Origin: Halomonas sp. SpR8
GTDB lineage: Bacteria; Pseudomonadota; Gammaproteobacteria; Pseudomonadales; Halomonadaceae
DNA length: 64,000 nucleotides
Assembly: GCF_031010195.1 (NCBI RefSeq)
Contig: NZ_JAUAMC010000001.1
Span: 248,001-312,000, forward strand
Direction: 5' to 3'
The notes under the pieces were generated by a model that was given only the letters and a program-made list of their open reading frames with translations, searched no databases and was not told the DNA's origin. The position numbers and the translations under genes were made by a program. Below are positions 8,327 to 18,360 of the stretch, in pieces (position 1 is the stretch's first letter; each line of letters opens with the position of its first letter).

Positions 8327-8734
8327 TTATAGGTTATCAACGGTAATATGCTGGCGTATTGCCTCTGTCCATGGCATCGGCTTACCGCTACTTAAATCCA
8401 CAAATACCAGGGTTGAATCGCTGGTTAAGCGCTTTTGCTCTCCGCAATAAGCGATAATCTGCAGCGTTAAACTGCTACGCCCCATAGACTGAACCCTTAA
8501 TTCAAAGGTCAGCCGTTCGCCCAACCGGCTAGGCGCGTGAAACTGGGTATCGATGGCGGCCGTGGGCACGCCTGTACCGGTTTCCACATGCAGTTGGTTA
8601 AAGTCGTGGTGCACAATCTCCTCAAACCAATCCTCCACCACGGAGTTAATCATCTCGAAATAGCGGGGATAAAACACAATACCTGCCGGATCACAGTGCT
8701 GAAAACGCACCTTCCGCTGCGTGGTAAACGCCAT
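8327..8734 (-). CDS. Acyl-CoA thioesterase, 4-hydroxybenzoyl-CoA thioesterase family
   Basis: A 135-residue single hot-dog domain protein. The N-terminal stretch VRFQHCDPAGIVFYPRYFEM carries the catalytic aspartate of the 4HBT (Pseudomonas-type) thioesterases and the conserved PAGIVFYPRYFE helix. It likely hydrolyses an aromatic or ring-derived CoA thioester, either as a pathway step or to rescue CoA. The gap to the RidA gene is 11 bp and to livF 26 bp, so it belongs to the operon. Confidence 0.9.
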   Translation of the reverse strand: MAFTTQRKVRFQHCDPAGIVFYPRYFEMINSVVEDWFEEIVHHDFNQLHVETGTGVPTAAIDTQFHAPSRLGERLTFELRVQSMGRSSLTLQIIAYCGEQKRLTSDSTLVFVDLSSGKPMPWTEAIRQHITVDNL

Positions 8735-8760
8735 TATTATTTCCCCCTGTTTATTCTCAA

Positions 8761-9441
8761 CTACACACCCAAATAACGATCACGCACCGAACTGTCCAGG
8801 GCGGCAGGCTTGCCGTTCCACACCGTGCTGCCCTTTTCTAAAATGGTGCAGCGGTCAGCGATGGGCAGAATTTCGCTTAACGACTTATCCACCAACAGCG
8901 TCGCCTGGCCTTGCTCCTTAAGCAGTCGAATCGCCCGCCAAATCTCCTGACGAATAACCGGCGCTAACCCTTCGGTGGCTTCATCGAGCACCAGCAAGCG
9001 TGGGTTGGTCATCAACGCTCGGCCAATGGCCAGCATCTGCTGCTCACCGCCGGAAAGAGTCTTGGCCATTTGCGCCCGACGCTCCTCCAAACGCGGAAAC
9101 AGCGTTTCTACTTTCTCCAGTGTCCACTCGCCGGGGCGAGCGGTGACCAGCAGGTTTTCGCGTACGGATAAATTGGGAAAGCAGCGGCGACCCTCAGGCA
9201 CTAAGCCCAAGCCCGCCTTGGCGATGCGGTAAGCGGGCAAGCGGCGTATGTCTTGAGATTCAAATTCAATAGTGCCGCGGCGAGCTTGAGTCAGACCAAA
9301 TATCGAGCGAATGGTGGTGGTTTTACCCATACCATTGCGGCCCATCAGCGCCACCATTTCCCCGGCGTTCACTTCAAGGTTGACGCCAAATAGCGCCTGG
9401 GAGGGGCCATAAAACGTTTCAATGTCAGCAACCTTAAGCAT
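8761..9441 (-). CDS. livF: Branched-chain-type ABC importer ATPase, LivF-like
   Basis: About 226 residues of a HAAT-family ABC ATPase. Walker A is GRNGMGKTT, the signature is LSGGEQQMLAIGRAL and Walker B is LLVLDEATEGLAP. It pairs with the LivG-like ATPase to power uptake through LivH/LivM. The frame can be extended upstream to 9549, but MLKVADIETFYG at 9441 is the normal LivF N-terminus. This start lies inside the end of livG (8-base overlap), typical of coupled liv genes. Given the surrounding enzymes, the cargo is more likely an aromatic acid than leucine. Confidence 0.92.
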   Translation of the reverse strand: MLKVADIETFYGPSQALFGVNLEVNAGEMVALMGRNGMGKTTTIRSIFGLTQARRGTIEFESQDIRRLPAYRIAKAGLGLVPEGRRCFPNLSVRENLLVTARPGEWTLEKVETLFPRLEERRAQMAKTLSGGEQQMLAIGRALMTNPRLLVLDEATEGLAPVIRQEIWRAIRLLKEQGQATLLVDKSLSEILPIADRCTILEKGSTVWNGKPAALDSSVRDRYLGV

Positions 9442-10186
9442 CAGAATCTCCCAGATAGGCTTCACGGACGCGCGGATCCTGCCTAATGGCTTGGCTATCG
9501 CCGTGGGCGATAACGTTGCCAGAGACCAGCACCGAGATACGATCAGCAAGCCGAAATACCGCTTCCATATCGTGCTCGATCAGCAGAATAGGCACTTCCA
9601 ACTTTAGCGCTTCAAGCAGCTCGGTCAGTTTCGCTGAGCCTTCCGGGCCCAGACCTGCCATGGGTTCATCAAGTAACAGCGCGCGGGGCTTGAGTGCCAG
9701 GGCGCAGGCCACTTCTACTTGACGGCGTTCACCATGGGAAAGCTCAAATACCGGTGTCCAGGCGCGGTGGCTAAGCTGCATACGCTCTAATGCCGCATAA
9801 GCTGGTTCAAGAAGCTGTTGGTCCTTTGCGACGGGTTTCCAGAAGCGAAAGCTGTGACTCTGCAGTGCTTGAACGCCCATCATCACGTTACGCATGACCG
9901 AAAGTGGTTCAGCCAGCGAGGAGACCTGAAAACTACGCCCCAGCCCAAGCCGTGCGCGTTGGGCAATACTCATGCCGGTGATTTCGCTGTCGGCTAGAAA
10001 AACACGCCCCTCATCCGGGCGTATATTGCCGGCAATTTGACCGATTAAGGTCGATTTTCCCGCGCCATTGGGGCCAATGAGCGCATGGATTTCGCCTGGC
10101 CGAAGATCCAGCGAGACATCGTCGGTTGCCTGCAAGGCGCCGAAGCGCTTATGCAGGTGTTGAAGTGAGAGAACGATATCACTCAT
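9434..10186 (-). CDS. livG: Branched-chain-type ABC importer ATPase, LivG-like
   Basis: A 250-residue ABC ATPase with Walker A GPNGAGKST and Walker B ALLLDEPMAGLGP; the signature loop reads LSHGERRQVEVA, a common LivG variant. It has the LivG C-terminal tail (VREAYLGDSDA). It overlaps livM by 8 bases upstream and livF by 8 bases downstream, so the four membrane and ATPase genes are probably translationally coupled. Confidence 0.92.
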   Translation of the reverse strand: MSDIVLSLQHLHKRFGALQATDDVSLDLRPGEIHALIGPNGAGKSTLIGQIAGNIRPDEGRVFLADSEITGMSIAQRARLGLGRSFQVSSLAEPLSVMRNVMMGVQALQSHSFRFWKPVAKDQQLLEPAYAALERMQLSHRAWTPVFELSHGERRQVEVACALALKPRALLLDEPMAGLGPEGSAKLTELLEALKLEVPILLIEHDMEAVFRLADRISVLVSGNVIAHGDSQAIRQDPRVREAYLGDSDA

Positions 10187-11243
10187 TGCGCTCCCTCCCA
10201 GCCAACCAACCCATCACGCCATGCTTGGCAAACAGCACCACACCAAGCAGAACCAACCCCAGGAAGAGCTGCCAATACTGGGTGACACCCCCCAGGAAGG
10301 TTTCCATCATCACAAACAGCACCGCACCGGCCAGCGGGCCATAAAGACGCCCCACGCCACCCAAAATCACAATCACCATCAATTCCCCGGAGAAGTGCCA
10401 ACTGAGCATGGTCGGGCTAACAAAGCCGTTGAGATCTGCATAGAGCGCACCGGCAAGCCCGGTAATCGCTGCTGAGATAACAAACGCTACCAGACGAATG
10501 GGGTAGGGGCTGATGCCCGCGGTGGCCAGTCGCACATCGTTAAGCCGCGCCATGGTGAGGGCGGCACCAAAGCGCGATTTCATCAGCCGCGAGGTAATCG
10601 CCATCGCCAGTACTAAGCCAATAAAACAGATCAGGAAATAAGTTAACGCATTGCTGCTATCTACTAGCGGTAAGGTGTTACGTATATAAATAGGCAGGCC
10701 ATCTTCACCGCCATAGGTGGGCCAGGAGTTGGCAAAGTAATAAATCATCTGCGCAAAGGCGAGGGTGATCATGATGAAATACACCCCTGTGGTACGCAGC
10801 GAGATAGCGCCGATCAGCAGCGCCAAAAGCGCACATAGCAGGGCAGCCACCAGCCACACCACCAGCAGGCTATCGCTACCTGGAACGCTGAAAGGCCAGG
10901 TCATAAACGGCGAGTAATCAAACGCGTGATAGGCGCTGATGCCCGCTACGTAGCCACCCAAGCCGAAATAGGCGGCATGGCCAAAACTCACCATGCCCCC
11001 ATAGCCTATCGCCAGATTAAGGCCCACAGCGGCCATGGCAATGATGGTGATCCGCGAAGCCAAATTGACGTAATAGATGTGGCCCAGAAAATAAGCCGCA
11101 ACAGGGAGCAAAAATAGCAACCCGAGCAGGGTCATCTGCACCAGTCCCTTGCGATCAAAGTGGCTGCCAGTTTTGGGCGCAAGTGCAGTGTCGGCGGTGC
11201 TGGCTTGCGAGGCACCATTAGTCAGGGAAGTGTTATTAGTCAT
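10179..11243 (-). CDS. livM: Branched-chain-type ABC importer permease, LivM-like
   Basis: A 354-residue polytopic inner-membrane protein of the LivM family. The diagnostic segment GYGGMVSFGHAAYFGLGGYV and the cytoplasmic loop for ATPase contact (ARLNDVRLATAGISPYPIR) are present. An N-terminal hydrophilic extension of about 30 residues rich in Thr/Ala precedes the first helix. It forms the channel with LivH. It overlaps livH by 8 bases at its start and livG by 8 bases at its end. Confidence 0.92.
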   Translation of the reverse strand: MTNNTSLTNGASQASTADTALAPKTGSHFDRKGLVQMTLLGLLFLLPVAAYFLGHIYYVNLASRITIIAMAAVGLNLAIGYGGMVSFGHAAYFGLGGYVAGISAYHAFDYSPFMTWPFSVPGSDSLLVVWLVAALLCALLALLIGAISLRTTGVYFIMITLAFAQMIYYFANSWPTYGGEDGLPIYIRNTLPLVDSSNALTYFLICFIGLVLAMAITSRLMKSRFGAALTMARLNDVRLATAGISPYPIRLVAFVISAAITGLAGALYADLNGFVSPTMLSWHFSGELMVIVILGGVGRLYGPLAGAVLFVMMETFLGGVTQYWQLFLGLVLLGVVLFAKHGVMGWLAGRERNE

Positions 11244-12156
11244 GGGCAGAGAACAGTCCCTTAGGCTTGAAGGCGAGAATAACGGCCATGAGGATATAGA
11301 TCAGCATCGCGGCCAGCGCTGCGCCGACCCCGGTTGCCTCTGAGGGCGGCATAAAGGCGCGGAAGAAAATAGGCAAATAAACCCGCCCCAATGTATCGAC
11401 CACACCCACCAACAAGGCACCCAGCAGCGCGCCTTTAATGGAGCCAATTCCGCCAATGACGATCACCACAAAGGCCAAAATCAGCACCGGCTCGCCCATT
11501 CCCACCTGAACCGATTGCAGCGCCCCCACCAACGCACCGGCCAAGCCTGCCAGCCCCGCGCCCAAGGCGAACACGACGGTATAAAGCTTGGAAATATTCA
11601 CCCCCAGCGCGCCAATCATTTCGCGGTCGCTCTCACCCGCACGAATACGCATGCCCAAGCGAGTTTTGGAGATCAAAAAGTAAAGTGCGATAGAAATAAC
11701 GATCCCCACGCCAATCAGCATTAACCGGTAGATGGGGTAGCGGGTATCGCCGGGGAGCGTAACAAACCCGGTTAACCAGGAAGGCGGGCTAAGCCGCATG
11801 GGCGACGAGCCGAAGATCCAGCGCGTGCCTTCGGAAAAGATCAGAATAAGCGCAAAGGTCGCTAACACCTGGTCAAGATGGGGGCGGTGATAGAGTCGGC
11901 GGATAACGATGAGCTCCACCAATGCGCCGACCAGTGCAGCCACCGCCATGCCAGCCCCCAGTCCAGTCAAAAAGGAGCCCGTCGAGGCAGTCACTGCGGC
12001 CGTGGCATAGGCCCCGACCATATAAAACGAGCCGTGGGCAAGATTGATCAGGCCCATCACCCCGAACACCAGCGTAAGGCCGCTGGCCATCAAAAACAGC
12101 ATGGTGCCGAGCTGCACGCCGTTAAGTAGTTGCTCAATTAGCAGAGTAACGGACAC
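11236..12156 (-). CDS. livH: Branched-chain-type ABC importer permease, LivH-like
   Basis: About 306 residues and multiple hydrophobic helices, with LivH family segments (GLTLVFGVMGLINLAHGSFY, and the EAA-like loop MRIRAGESDREMIGALGV). Three starts are possible. A GTG at 12231 overlaps the binding-protein stop, an ATG at 12165 has its ribosome site too close, and a GTG at 12156 has AAGGA eight bases upstream. The last was preferred. It forms the transport channel with LivM. Confidence 0.88.
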   Translation of the reverse strand: MSVTLLIEQLLNGVQLGTMLFLMASGLTLVFGVMGLINLAHGSFYMVGAYATAAVTASTGSFLTGLGAGMAVAALVGALVELIVIRRLYHRPHLDQVLATFALILIFSEGTRWIFGSSPMRLSPPSWLTGFVTLPGDTRYPIYRLMLIGVGIVISIALYFLISKTRLGMRIRAGESDREMIGALGVNISKLYTVVFALGAGLAGLAGALVGALQSVQVGMGEPVLILAFVVIVIGGIGSIKGALLGALLVGVVDTLGRVYLPIFFRAFMPPSEATGVGAALAAMLIYILMAVILAFKPKGLFSAHD

Positions 12157-12218
12157 GTTGGGCATCCTTAGCGAAGAAAAGGGTAAAGGCTGGGTGATTC
12201 CACCCAGCCGCAGCGAGA

Positions 12219-13361
12219 TTACATCTGGCACTGCTCAAAATAGATGTCCTGGATATCTTCCACCGCGATACCAAGCAGGCGATTGGTGGGCTCGCCATCG
12301 TCACCCTCCACGACTTCACGCACGTAGATATCCTGGATGGGATGCTGGTTGGGGCCAAAGCGGAACTCTCCGCGCACGCTGTCAAAGTCGGCGGCCCGCA
12401 GTGCTTCGCGGAAGGCGTCTTTGTCATCGGGGTGGGCGGTATCAAGCGCGCTAAGAATCAGGTTGGCGGTGTCGTACCCCTGCGCCGCGTAGAGTGTGGG
12501 CGTGCGGTCATAGGCTTCACGGAAGCCTTCGACGAAGCGCTCGTTGGCATCGTTTTCCAAGTCGTAAGCCCACAGCGAGGTATTGCGTGCACCAATGGCG
12601 GCACTGCCAACTGCCTTGATCAGGATTTCATCAAACGAAAAGGCGGCGCCAAAGATGGGCATATCGACACCGGAGCTCTCCCACTGCTTCATAAACGAGA
12701 TACCCATCCCGCCGGGCAGGAAGAAGAACAGACTGTCGGCATCGCTATCACGAATCTGGGCAATTTCAGCGGCGTAGTCGGTCTGGCCCATTTGGGTATA
12801 AAGCTCGCCGACGACTTCGCCTTCATAAAGGTGCTTGAAGCCCGCCAGCGCATCGGTACCTGCTGGGTAGTTGGGCGCCATGATGATTGGGCGCTCATAG
12901 CCCTCTTCACGCATGTAAGCACCCATTGCCCCATGCAGGTTGTCGTTCTGATACGCCACGTTGAAGTAGTTCTCGTGACACATGCGTCCCGCTAAGTCGG
13001 AAGGTCCGGCATTGGGTGACAGGTAGAAGGTGCCTTGGCGTGTCACAGTGGGGACCACCGCCATCGCCAGGTTAGACCAGATAATGCCGGTCAGAATATC
13101 GACCTCATCACGCTGCATAAACTCATTAGCCAAACTGCGCGCCAAGTCAGGACGTCTAGCGTCATCCTGGATCAGCACCTCCACATCGTCGCGGCCCGAC
13201 TGCTCAAGGGCGAGCATAAAGCCATCGCGAACGTCCACACCCAGGTGCGAACCGCCGCCAGAAAGCGTGGTGATCATGCCGATTTTGACGTCCTCAGCAT
13301 GCGCCGTCAGTATGCTTGAAGAGAGCAGTACACCAAGGCCTAAGCGAGTTATCTGTTTCAT
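12219..13361 (-). CDS. Periplasmic substrate-binding protein of the LivK/type I family
   Basis: A 380-residue type I periplasmic binding protein. The signal peptide (MKQITRLGLGVLLSSSILTA, cleavage near AHA-ED) is followed by KIGMITTLSGGGSHLGVDVR, the usual ligand-pocket strand of the LivK-like family. It delivers substrate to the LivHMGF importer. Binding proteins of this class next to aromatic acyl-CoA genes commonly carry benzoate-type acids, so anthranilate or a relative is the likely ligand. The ligand is inferred from context, not from residues. Confidence 0.9.
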   Translation of the reverse strand: MKQITRLGLGVLLSSSILTAHAEDVKIGMITTLSGGGSHLGVDVRDGFMLALEQSGRDDVEVLIQDDARRPDLARSLANEFMQRDEVDILTGIIWSNLAMAVVPTVTRQGTFYLSPNAGPSDLAGRMCHENYFNVAYQNDNLHGAMGAYMREEGYERPIIMAPNYPAGTDALAGFKHLYEGEVVGELYTQMGQTDYAAEIAQIRDSDADSLFFFLPGGMGISFMKQWESSGVDMPIFGAAFSFDEILIKAVGSAAIGARNTSLWAYDLENDANERFVEGFREAYDRTPTLYAAQGYDTANLILSALDTAHPDDKDAFREALRAADFDSVRGEFRFGPNQHPIQDIYVREVVEGDDGEPTNRLLGIAVEDIQDIYFEQCQM

Positions 13362-13387
13362 AGCAAGTTCCTCATTATTTAATCGTT

Positions 13388-15055
13388 TTATTGCTGAGAG
13401 GGTCGTACATCATTTGGGTCAGAGCCAGCGCTGGGATAATGTTCTTGGCTCAGCCTAAAGCGCTGAACTTTGCCCGTGGTTGTTTTAGGTAAAGCCTCAA
13501 TGAAACGTATTGAGCGAGGGTACTTATACGGTGCAATGGTCTTCTTCACGAAGTCCTGCAAGATTTGCCGACACTCTTCATCTTGCTGAAATCCATCGTT
13601 TAGAACAATAAAAGCCTCGACAATTTGGCCGCGCTCTTTACTCGGTGCGCCAATCACTGCGCACTCTTTAACGGCGGGGTGAGCCAGTAGTGCCGACTCT
13701 ACCTCGGGACCTGCGATGTTATAGCCTGCTGAGACAATCATATCGTCATTGCGCGCGGCGAAATGGAAGTAGCCTTCCTCATCCTCATAGAACGCATCGC
13801 CGGTAATATTCCAGCCTGCTTTTACGTATTTTTGCTGGCGCTTATCAGCCAAGTAGCGACACCCGGTAGGGCCACGCACTGCAAGCTTACCGACCTTGCC
13901 GGGCGGGACATCCTGCATGTCATCGTCAACGATACGCGCTTGGTAGCCTGTCACCGGTTTGCCGGTGCAGTTGGGGCGATGGTCATCCAGGCGATTGGAG
14001 ATAAAGATATGCAGCATTTCAGTTGCGCCAATGCCGTCGATAATTGGCGTGCCGGTCTGCTTGATCCAGTCATGATAAATCGGCGCTGGCAACGTTTCGC
14101 CAGCGGAAACAGCAACGCGCAGGCTGCTTAAATCTTCATGACGCGTAGGCGCTGAGAGCATCGCCCGGTAAGCCGTGGGGGCGGTAAACACCACCGTGGC
14201 CTGATATTCGCGGATAATATCCATCATATTGGGCGGGGAGGCGTGTTCGAGCAGCACGGCAGTGGCGCCGAAGCGCAGCGGAAAGATCGCCAGCCCACCC
14301 AGGCCAAAGGTAAACGCCAGTGGGGGCGAACCGACGAATACATCTTCCGGAGTTACCTGAAGCACTTCCTTGGCGTAGCCATCGGCAATCACCAGCAGAT
14401 CGCGGTGAAAATGCATGGTGGCTTTAGGCGAGCCGGTAGTACCGGAGGTAAACCCCAGTAGCGCCACATCGTCGGCGGCGGTATCCACGGCATCAAAGGT
14501 GGCGGATTTGCTGAGTGCTAAGCGATCAAGTTCCGCATCGTGATTGGCAGTGCCGTCAAAGCCGACAATACGCTTGAGTAGAGGGTTCTGCTCCTGGCAC
14601 TCGGCAAGCTCATCGAGCAGTCGGGTATCGCAGAGGGCGAGGCTTATTTCCGCCTTATCGATTACCTGGCAAAGCTCTTTAGTGCGCAGCATCGGCATGG
14701 TGTTGACGACTACCGCGCCTGCTTTGGTGGCGGCGAGCCAGCAGGCCACCATGGCCGGGTTATTGGCCGAACGAATCAGCACTCGCTGGCCGGGAATGAC
14801 GCCCAGATCTTCCACCAGCACATGGGCGAGGCGGTTGGTCCACTCAGTGAGCTCTTGATACGTTCGCCGTCGGCCATTGCCCGCCAAGGCAATACGTTCA
14901 CCGTGGCCCTGGTTGAGCAGCCTGTCGCACAGTTCGACGCCCGCGTTTAGACGTTCAGGGTAATCGTAGCCTGCGAGCAGAAACTCAGGCTGACAATCAG
15001 TAGGTGGTAGGTTATTCCGCGCAAAAGTATCAGCATGAGCCGACTGGATGTACAT
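13388..15055 (-). CDS. Aromatic acid-CoA ligase, 2-aminobenzoate-CoA ligase-like
   Basis: About 555 residues of the ANL (acyl-CoA synthetase) superfamily. The AMP-binding P-loop is GFTSGTTGSPKATMHFHRDL, the second core motif is DGIGATEMLHIF, and the C-terminal lysine region is PKTTTGKVQRF. The overall pattern resembles the benzoate/2-aminobenzoate-CoA ligase branch. It would activate anthranilate to 2-aminobenzoyl-CoA with ATP, the entry step of the operon's pathway. A TTG at 15061 opens the frame, but the ATG at 15055 has GGAG upstream and was chosen. The precise aromatic substrate is uncertain. Confidence 0.85.
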   Translation of the reverse strand: MYIQSAHADTFARNNLPPTDCQPEFLLAGYDYPERLNAGVELCDRLLNQGHGERIALAGNGRRRTYQELTEWTNRLAHVLVEDLGVIPGQRVLIRSANNPAMVACWLAATKAGAVVVNTMPMLRTKELCQVIDKAEISLALCDTRLLDELAECQEQNPLLKRIVGFDGTANHDAELDRLALSKSATFDAVDTAADDVALLGFTSGTTGSPKATMHFHRDLLVIADGYAKEVLQVTPEDVFVGSPPLAFTFGLGGLAIFPLRFGATAVLLEHASPPNMMDIIREYQATVVFTAPTAYRAMLSAPTRHEDLSSLRVAVSAGETLPAPIYHDWIKQTGTPIIDGIGATEMLHIFISNRLDDHRPNCTGKPVTGYQARIVDDDMQDVPPGKVGKLAVRGPTGCRYLADKRQQKYVKAGWNITGDAFYEDEEGYFHFAARNDDMIVSAGYNIAGPEVESALLAHPAVKECAVIGAPSKERGQIVEAFIVLNDGFQQDEECRQILQDFVKKTIAPYKYPRSIRFIEALPKTTTGKVQRFRLSQEHYPSAGSDPNDVRPSQQ

Positions 15056-15182
15056 GACCAATCTCCGTATTTAGAGTCGTTGTTTATTCCTAACGACGCC
15101 TCTACGTGAGGCGTTATCAGGGATACGGTGTCTGGCGTTGTGTTTTATTTTTTTGGGTACTAGGGTTCGGCTTTTTTGCTAT

Positions 15183-16316
15183 TTACCTCTCCGTAAGCAT
15201 GCTGCGGGCGATGACCACTTTCTGTACGTCGGAAGCGCCTTCATAAATGCGCAGTGCGCGGATTTCCCGGTAGAGGCTTTCGATAATATGGCCTTTGCGA
15301 ACGCCGTCGCCGCCGTGGAGCTGCACCGCCTGATCAATCACCTGCTGGGCCTGGTCGGTGGCAAATAGCTTGGCCATTGCTGCCTCACGGGTTACCCGTT
15401 CAGCGCCTTGATCTTTGGTCCAGGCGGCGCGATACACCAGCAGGGCAGCGGCATCCACATTGAGCGCCATATCGGCTAAGTGCCCTTGCACCATTTGTAG
15501 ATCGGAGAGAGTGGCGCCAAACAGCTCACGAGAGCGGCTGCGGGAAAGCGACTCTTCCAACGCGCGGCGGGCGAAGCCAAGTGCCGCGGCGCCTACCGTG
15601 GAGCGGAATACGTCTAGCACCGACATGGCAATCCGAAAGCCCTGGCCCGGCTGGCCGATCAAGGCGCTGCCAGGTAGCACCATATCGTTAAAGCCCAGCC
15701 GTGCTAGCGGGTGGGGCGCCACCGACTCCAGGCGTTCTCGAATCTCCAGCCCCGGGGTATCGGCAGGTACCAAAAACACGGAGAGCCCTTTGGCACCGGG
15801 GCCTTCACCGGTGCGGGCGAAGACTGTATAGATGTCGGCAATGCCGCCGTTAGAGATCCAGGTTTTCTCGCCATTCAAACGGTAGCTATCGCCGTCACGC
15901 TCGGCAGTGGTATCCAGTTGGGCCACATCGGAGCCCGAGCGCGGCTCGCTAAGGGCAAACGCAGAAAGCGCTCCACCCCGGCGGGTTTTGTCCAGCCACT
16001 GCTTCTGTTCGTCACTGCCGTATAGGCTGATCGCGCCGGTACCCAGCCCCTGCATGGCAAAGGCGAAATCGGCTAGGCCGTCGTGGCGGGCGAGGGTTTC
16101 ACGAATGAGGCACAGGCTGCGCACGTCGATATGCTCACCAGCCGTGCCTTGTAAGAAGCCCGCCTTGCCCAGGTCGCGCACTAACTGAACACAGGTGGCA
16201 TCCACATCGCTGTGATCGCGGGGTAGCTCTGCGCGGCACCACGCCTCAAGTTGCTCGGAAAGCTCGCGATGCTGGGCCTCAAAAAAGGGCCATGCTAGAA
16301 AACTCTTGTCGCTCAT
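15183..16316 (-). CDS. Acyl-CoA dehydrogenase
   Basis: A 377-residue FAD-dependent acyl-CoA dehydrogenase with the family blocks [18 protein letters not shown] and [20 protein letters not shown]. The [11 protein letters not shown] segment carries the catalytic-base glutamate of the short/medium-chain branch. In this operon it probably oxidises the non-aromatic ring CoA thioester after dearomatisation. The start overlaps the stop of the enoyl-CoA hydratase gene by one base (TGATG). Confidence 0.9.
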   Translation of the reverse strand: MSDKSFLAWPFFEAQHRELSEQLEAWCRAELPRDHSDVDATCVQLVRDLGKAGFLQGTAGEHIDVRSLCLIRETLARHDGLADFAFAMQGLGTGAISLYGSDEQKQWLDKTRRGGALSAFALSEPRSGSDVAQLDTTAERDGDSYRLNGEKTWISNGGIADIYTVFARTGEGPGAKGLSVFLVPADTPGLEIRERLESVAPHPLARLGFNDMVLPGSALIGQPGQGFRIAMSVLDVFRSTVGAAALGFARRALEESLSRSRSRELFGATLSDLQMVQGHLADMALNVDAAALLVYRAAWTKDQGAERVTREAAMAKLFATDQAQQVIDQAVQLHGGDGVRKGHIIESLYREIRALRIYEGASDVQKVVIARSMLTER

Positions 16317-17128
16317 CAGTCCCCCTTAAACTCAGGTTTTTGTTTGGCTACAAAGGCGTGGTAGGCGCGTGCAAAATCATTGGTTTGCATACAGATCGCC
16401 TGGGCCTGGGCCTCTGATTCGATGGCCTGCTCCAGGCTCATCGACCACTCCTGATTTAGCTGGGTTTTGGTAATGCTGTGAGCAAAGGTAGGGCCGTTAG
16501 CCAACCGGGTGGCGTAGGCGATAGCGTCTTCTTCCAGAGAGTCCGGCTCGACTACGCGGTTGTAGAAGCCCCACTGCAGGCCTTCCTCGGCACTCATGCT
16601 GCGGCCGCTGTAGAGCAGGTCTGCCGCGCGGCCCTGGCCGATAATGCGCGGCAGCATTGCGCAGGCACCCATATCGCAGCCCGCAAGGCCAACGCGGGTA
16701 AATAGAAACGCCGTGCTGGCGCGGGGGGTGGCAAAGCGAATATCCGAGGACATGGCGATAATTGCCCCTGCGCCTACGCAGATGCCGTCGACGGCAGCAA
16801 TAATCGGCTTACCGCAGTTGAGCATGGCCTTGACCAGGTCCCCGGTCATGCGGGTGAATTCGAGTAGGTCTTTCATATCTTTGCCCACCAGGGGGCCGAT
16901 AATTTCATGCACATCGCCGCCGGAGCAGAAGTTCTCACCGTTAGAGGTAAACACCACAGCCTGGACATCCGATGCGTAGGCCAGATCGCGAAAGGTATCG
17001 CGCAGTTCCGCGTAGCTCTCAAAAGTCAGCGGGTTTTTGCGTTCCGGGCGATTGAGCCGAATCACGGCGACATCGCCTCTCATTTCCCAAATAAAGTGCT
17101 CGGGGGTTAAGCCAGCCATACTCTTCAT
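16316..17128 (-). CDS. Enoyl-CoA hydratase/isomerase family protein
   Basis: A 270-residue crotonase-fold enzyme. Oxyanion-hole segments are [10 protein letters not shown] and [19 protein letters not shown], and the substrate-pocket helix is [20 protein letters not shown]. It likely hydrates or hydrolytically opens a cyclic enoyl-CoA in the anthranilate-type pathway. It lies between the MarR and acyl-CoA dehydrogenase genes with tight spacing. A second in-frame ATG nine bases downstream is an alternative start. Confidence 0.88.
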   Translation of the reverse strand: MKSMAGLTPEHFIWEMRGDVAVIRLNRPERKNPLTFESYAELRDTFRDLAYASDVQAVVFTSNGENFCSGGDVHEIIGPLVGKDMKDLLEFTRMTGDLVKAMLNCGKPIIAAVDGICVGAGAIIAMSSDIRFATPRASTAFLFTRVGLAGCDMGACAMLPRIIGQGRAADLLYSGRSMSAEEGLQWGFYNRVVEPDSLEEDAIAYATRLANGPTFAHSITKTQLNQEWSMSLEQAIESEAQAQAICMQTNDFARAYHAFVAKQKPEFKGD

Positions 17129-17152
17129 ATTATTGTTCTCGCCTGTCAGTGA

Positions 17153-17620
17153 TTAATTGGCATCGTTAGGAGCAGCGGGCAAGCGGTGGAGCAACTCGCC
17201 GATATGATGGGCGTCCTCCTCGTTCACCCCCTCGAATAGCGCATTGATCCAGCGTTCATGCTCAACGGCCATGCCTCTAAAGGTGTCTCTGCCAGCCACG
17301 GTCAGGCAGACCCGCGTAGCGCGTCGATCGCCCTCAATGGCAATACGCTCCACGGTGCCATCCTCCACCAGACGATCAATAATGCCGGTGACGTTGCCGT
17401 TGGAAACCCGCAGCCGCTTGGAGAGCTCGTTCATTTTCAGGCCCTCATCGGCGGCATATAGCGCAGCCATGACATCAAATCGGGGCAGTGTAGAGTCGTG
17501 CTCCGTTCGCAGGCGTTCGCGTAGTTCGGCCTCAACCTGACGGGTAACCCGCAGCATGCGCAGCCATAAGCGCAGTCGCTCCTTGCTTAAGCTATTTTTT
17601 CCTAGGCCTTCGGCTGTCAT
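17153..17620 (-). CDS. MarR-family transcriptional regulator
   Basis: A 155-residue winged-helix regulator with the MarR core (LSKRLRVSNGNVTGIIDRLV recognition region, and VERIAIEGDRRATRVCLTVAGR wing region split by a charged turn). It is embedded in the operon, overlapping the SDR gene by four bases (ATGA). It most likely represses the operon until an aromatic acid or its CoA ester binds, as for other MarR proteins of aromatic catabolism. A candidate palindrome lies upstream of the first gene (20716-20727). Confidence 0.9.
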   Translation of the reverse strand: MTAEGLGKNSLSKERLRLWLRMLRVTRQVEAELRERLRTEHDSTLPRFDVMAALYAADEGLKMNELSKRLRVSNGNVTGIIDRLVEDGTVERIAIEGDRRATRVCLTVAGRDTFRGMAVEHERWINALFEGVNEEDAHHIGELLHRLPAAPNDAN

Positions 17621-18360
17621 ACCTCTCCTCCTGAGATTGAAATCGCCTGTCCATTTATCGCGCCGCTGTTAGGGCCGCATAACCAGAGTGCGGTGGCGGT
17701 GACTTCCGCAGGGGTGACTAATCGCCCGGTGGGGTTGGTGGATTCAAAGTGGGAAGTGGCCTGTTCGGCCGATTGACCCGTTTTAGCCACAATATTGCCG
17801 ACGCTAGCAGCGAGTAGCGGAGTGTCGGTAAACCCAGGGCAGAGCGCATTGACGGTGATATTGCGGGCCGCCGTTTCGGCAGCCAGCGAACGCACGAGCC
17901 CCACCACGCCATGTTTTGCCGCGCAGTAAGCACCTACATAGGCGTAGCCTTTTAGGCCTGCGGTGGAGGCCACGGCAATTAGTCGCCCACCGTCGTTCAA
18001 CTGCTTTAAGCCTTCGCGCAGGGTTAGAAACACGCCACTTAGATTAACGTTGAGCATCCGCTGCCACTGTTCAAACGAGGTTTTGGCAAACGGCGCGCTC
18101 TCTGCCGCCCCTGCGTTGGCGATGACGATATCGACCCGGCCAATTTTTTCGAATAGCGCCACCATGGCGACTTCATCGGTCACATCGACCACGGCGAAGT
18201 CAACGCGACGGTGTTGATCTGCAATCGCTTGAAGGGCAGCCTCTCTGCGGCCGATAATCGTGATCTCGGCGCCTGCTTCGGCAAAGGCCAGGGCCATATC
18301 GGCACCAATGCCGCTGCCACCGCCGGTAATCACCACGCGCTTGTCTGTGAGCTGCGTCAT
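17617..18360 (-). CDS. SDR family oxidoreductase (3-hydroxyacyl-CoA dehydrogenase-like)
   Basis: About 247 residues of a classical short-chain dehydrogenase. The cofactor motif is [19 protein letters not shown], followed by VANAGAAES and the catalytic YCAAKHG (YxxxK) after the SST serine loop ([15 protein letters not shown]). The frame opens further upstream inside the neighbour, but [14 protein letters not shown] at 18360 is the usual SDR start and overlaps the preceding stop as ATGA. It probably oxidises a hydroxyacyl-CoA intermediate of the ring-degradation pathway. Confidence 0.9.
   Translation of the reverse strand: MTQLTDKRVVITGGGSGIGADMALAFAEAGAEITIIGRREAALQAIADQHRRVDFAVVDVTDEVAMVALFEKIGRVDIVIANAGAAESAPFAKTSFEQWQRMLNVNLSGVFLTLREGLKQLNDGGRLIAVASTAGLKGYAYVGAYCAAKHGVVGLVRSLAAETAARNITVNALCPGFTDTPLLAASVGNIVAKTGQSAEQATSHFESTNPTGRLVTPAEVTATALWLCGPNSGAINGQAISISGGEV

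Noticed and set aside
12342..12995. 217-residue open frame on the plus strand opposite the binding-protein gene
   Set aside because: The opposite strand encodes a binding protein with signal peptide and family motifs; the plus-strand frame shows none.
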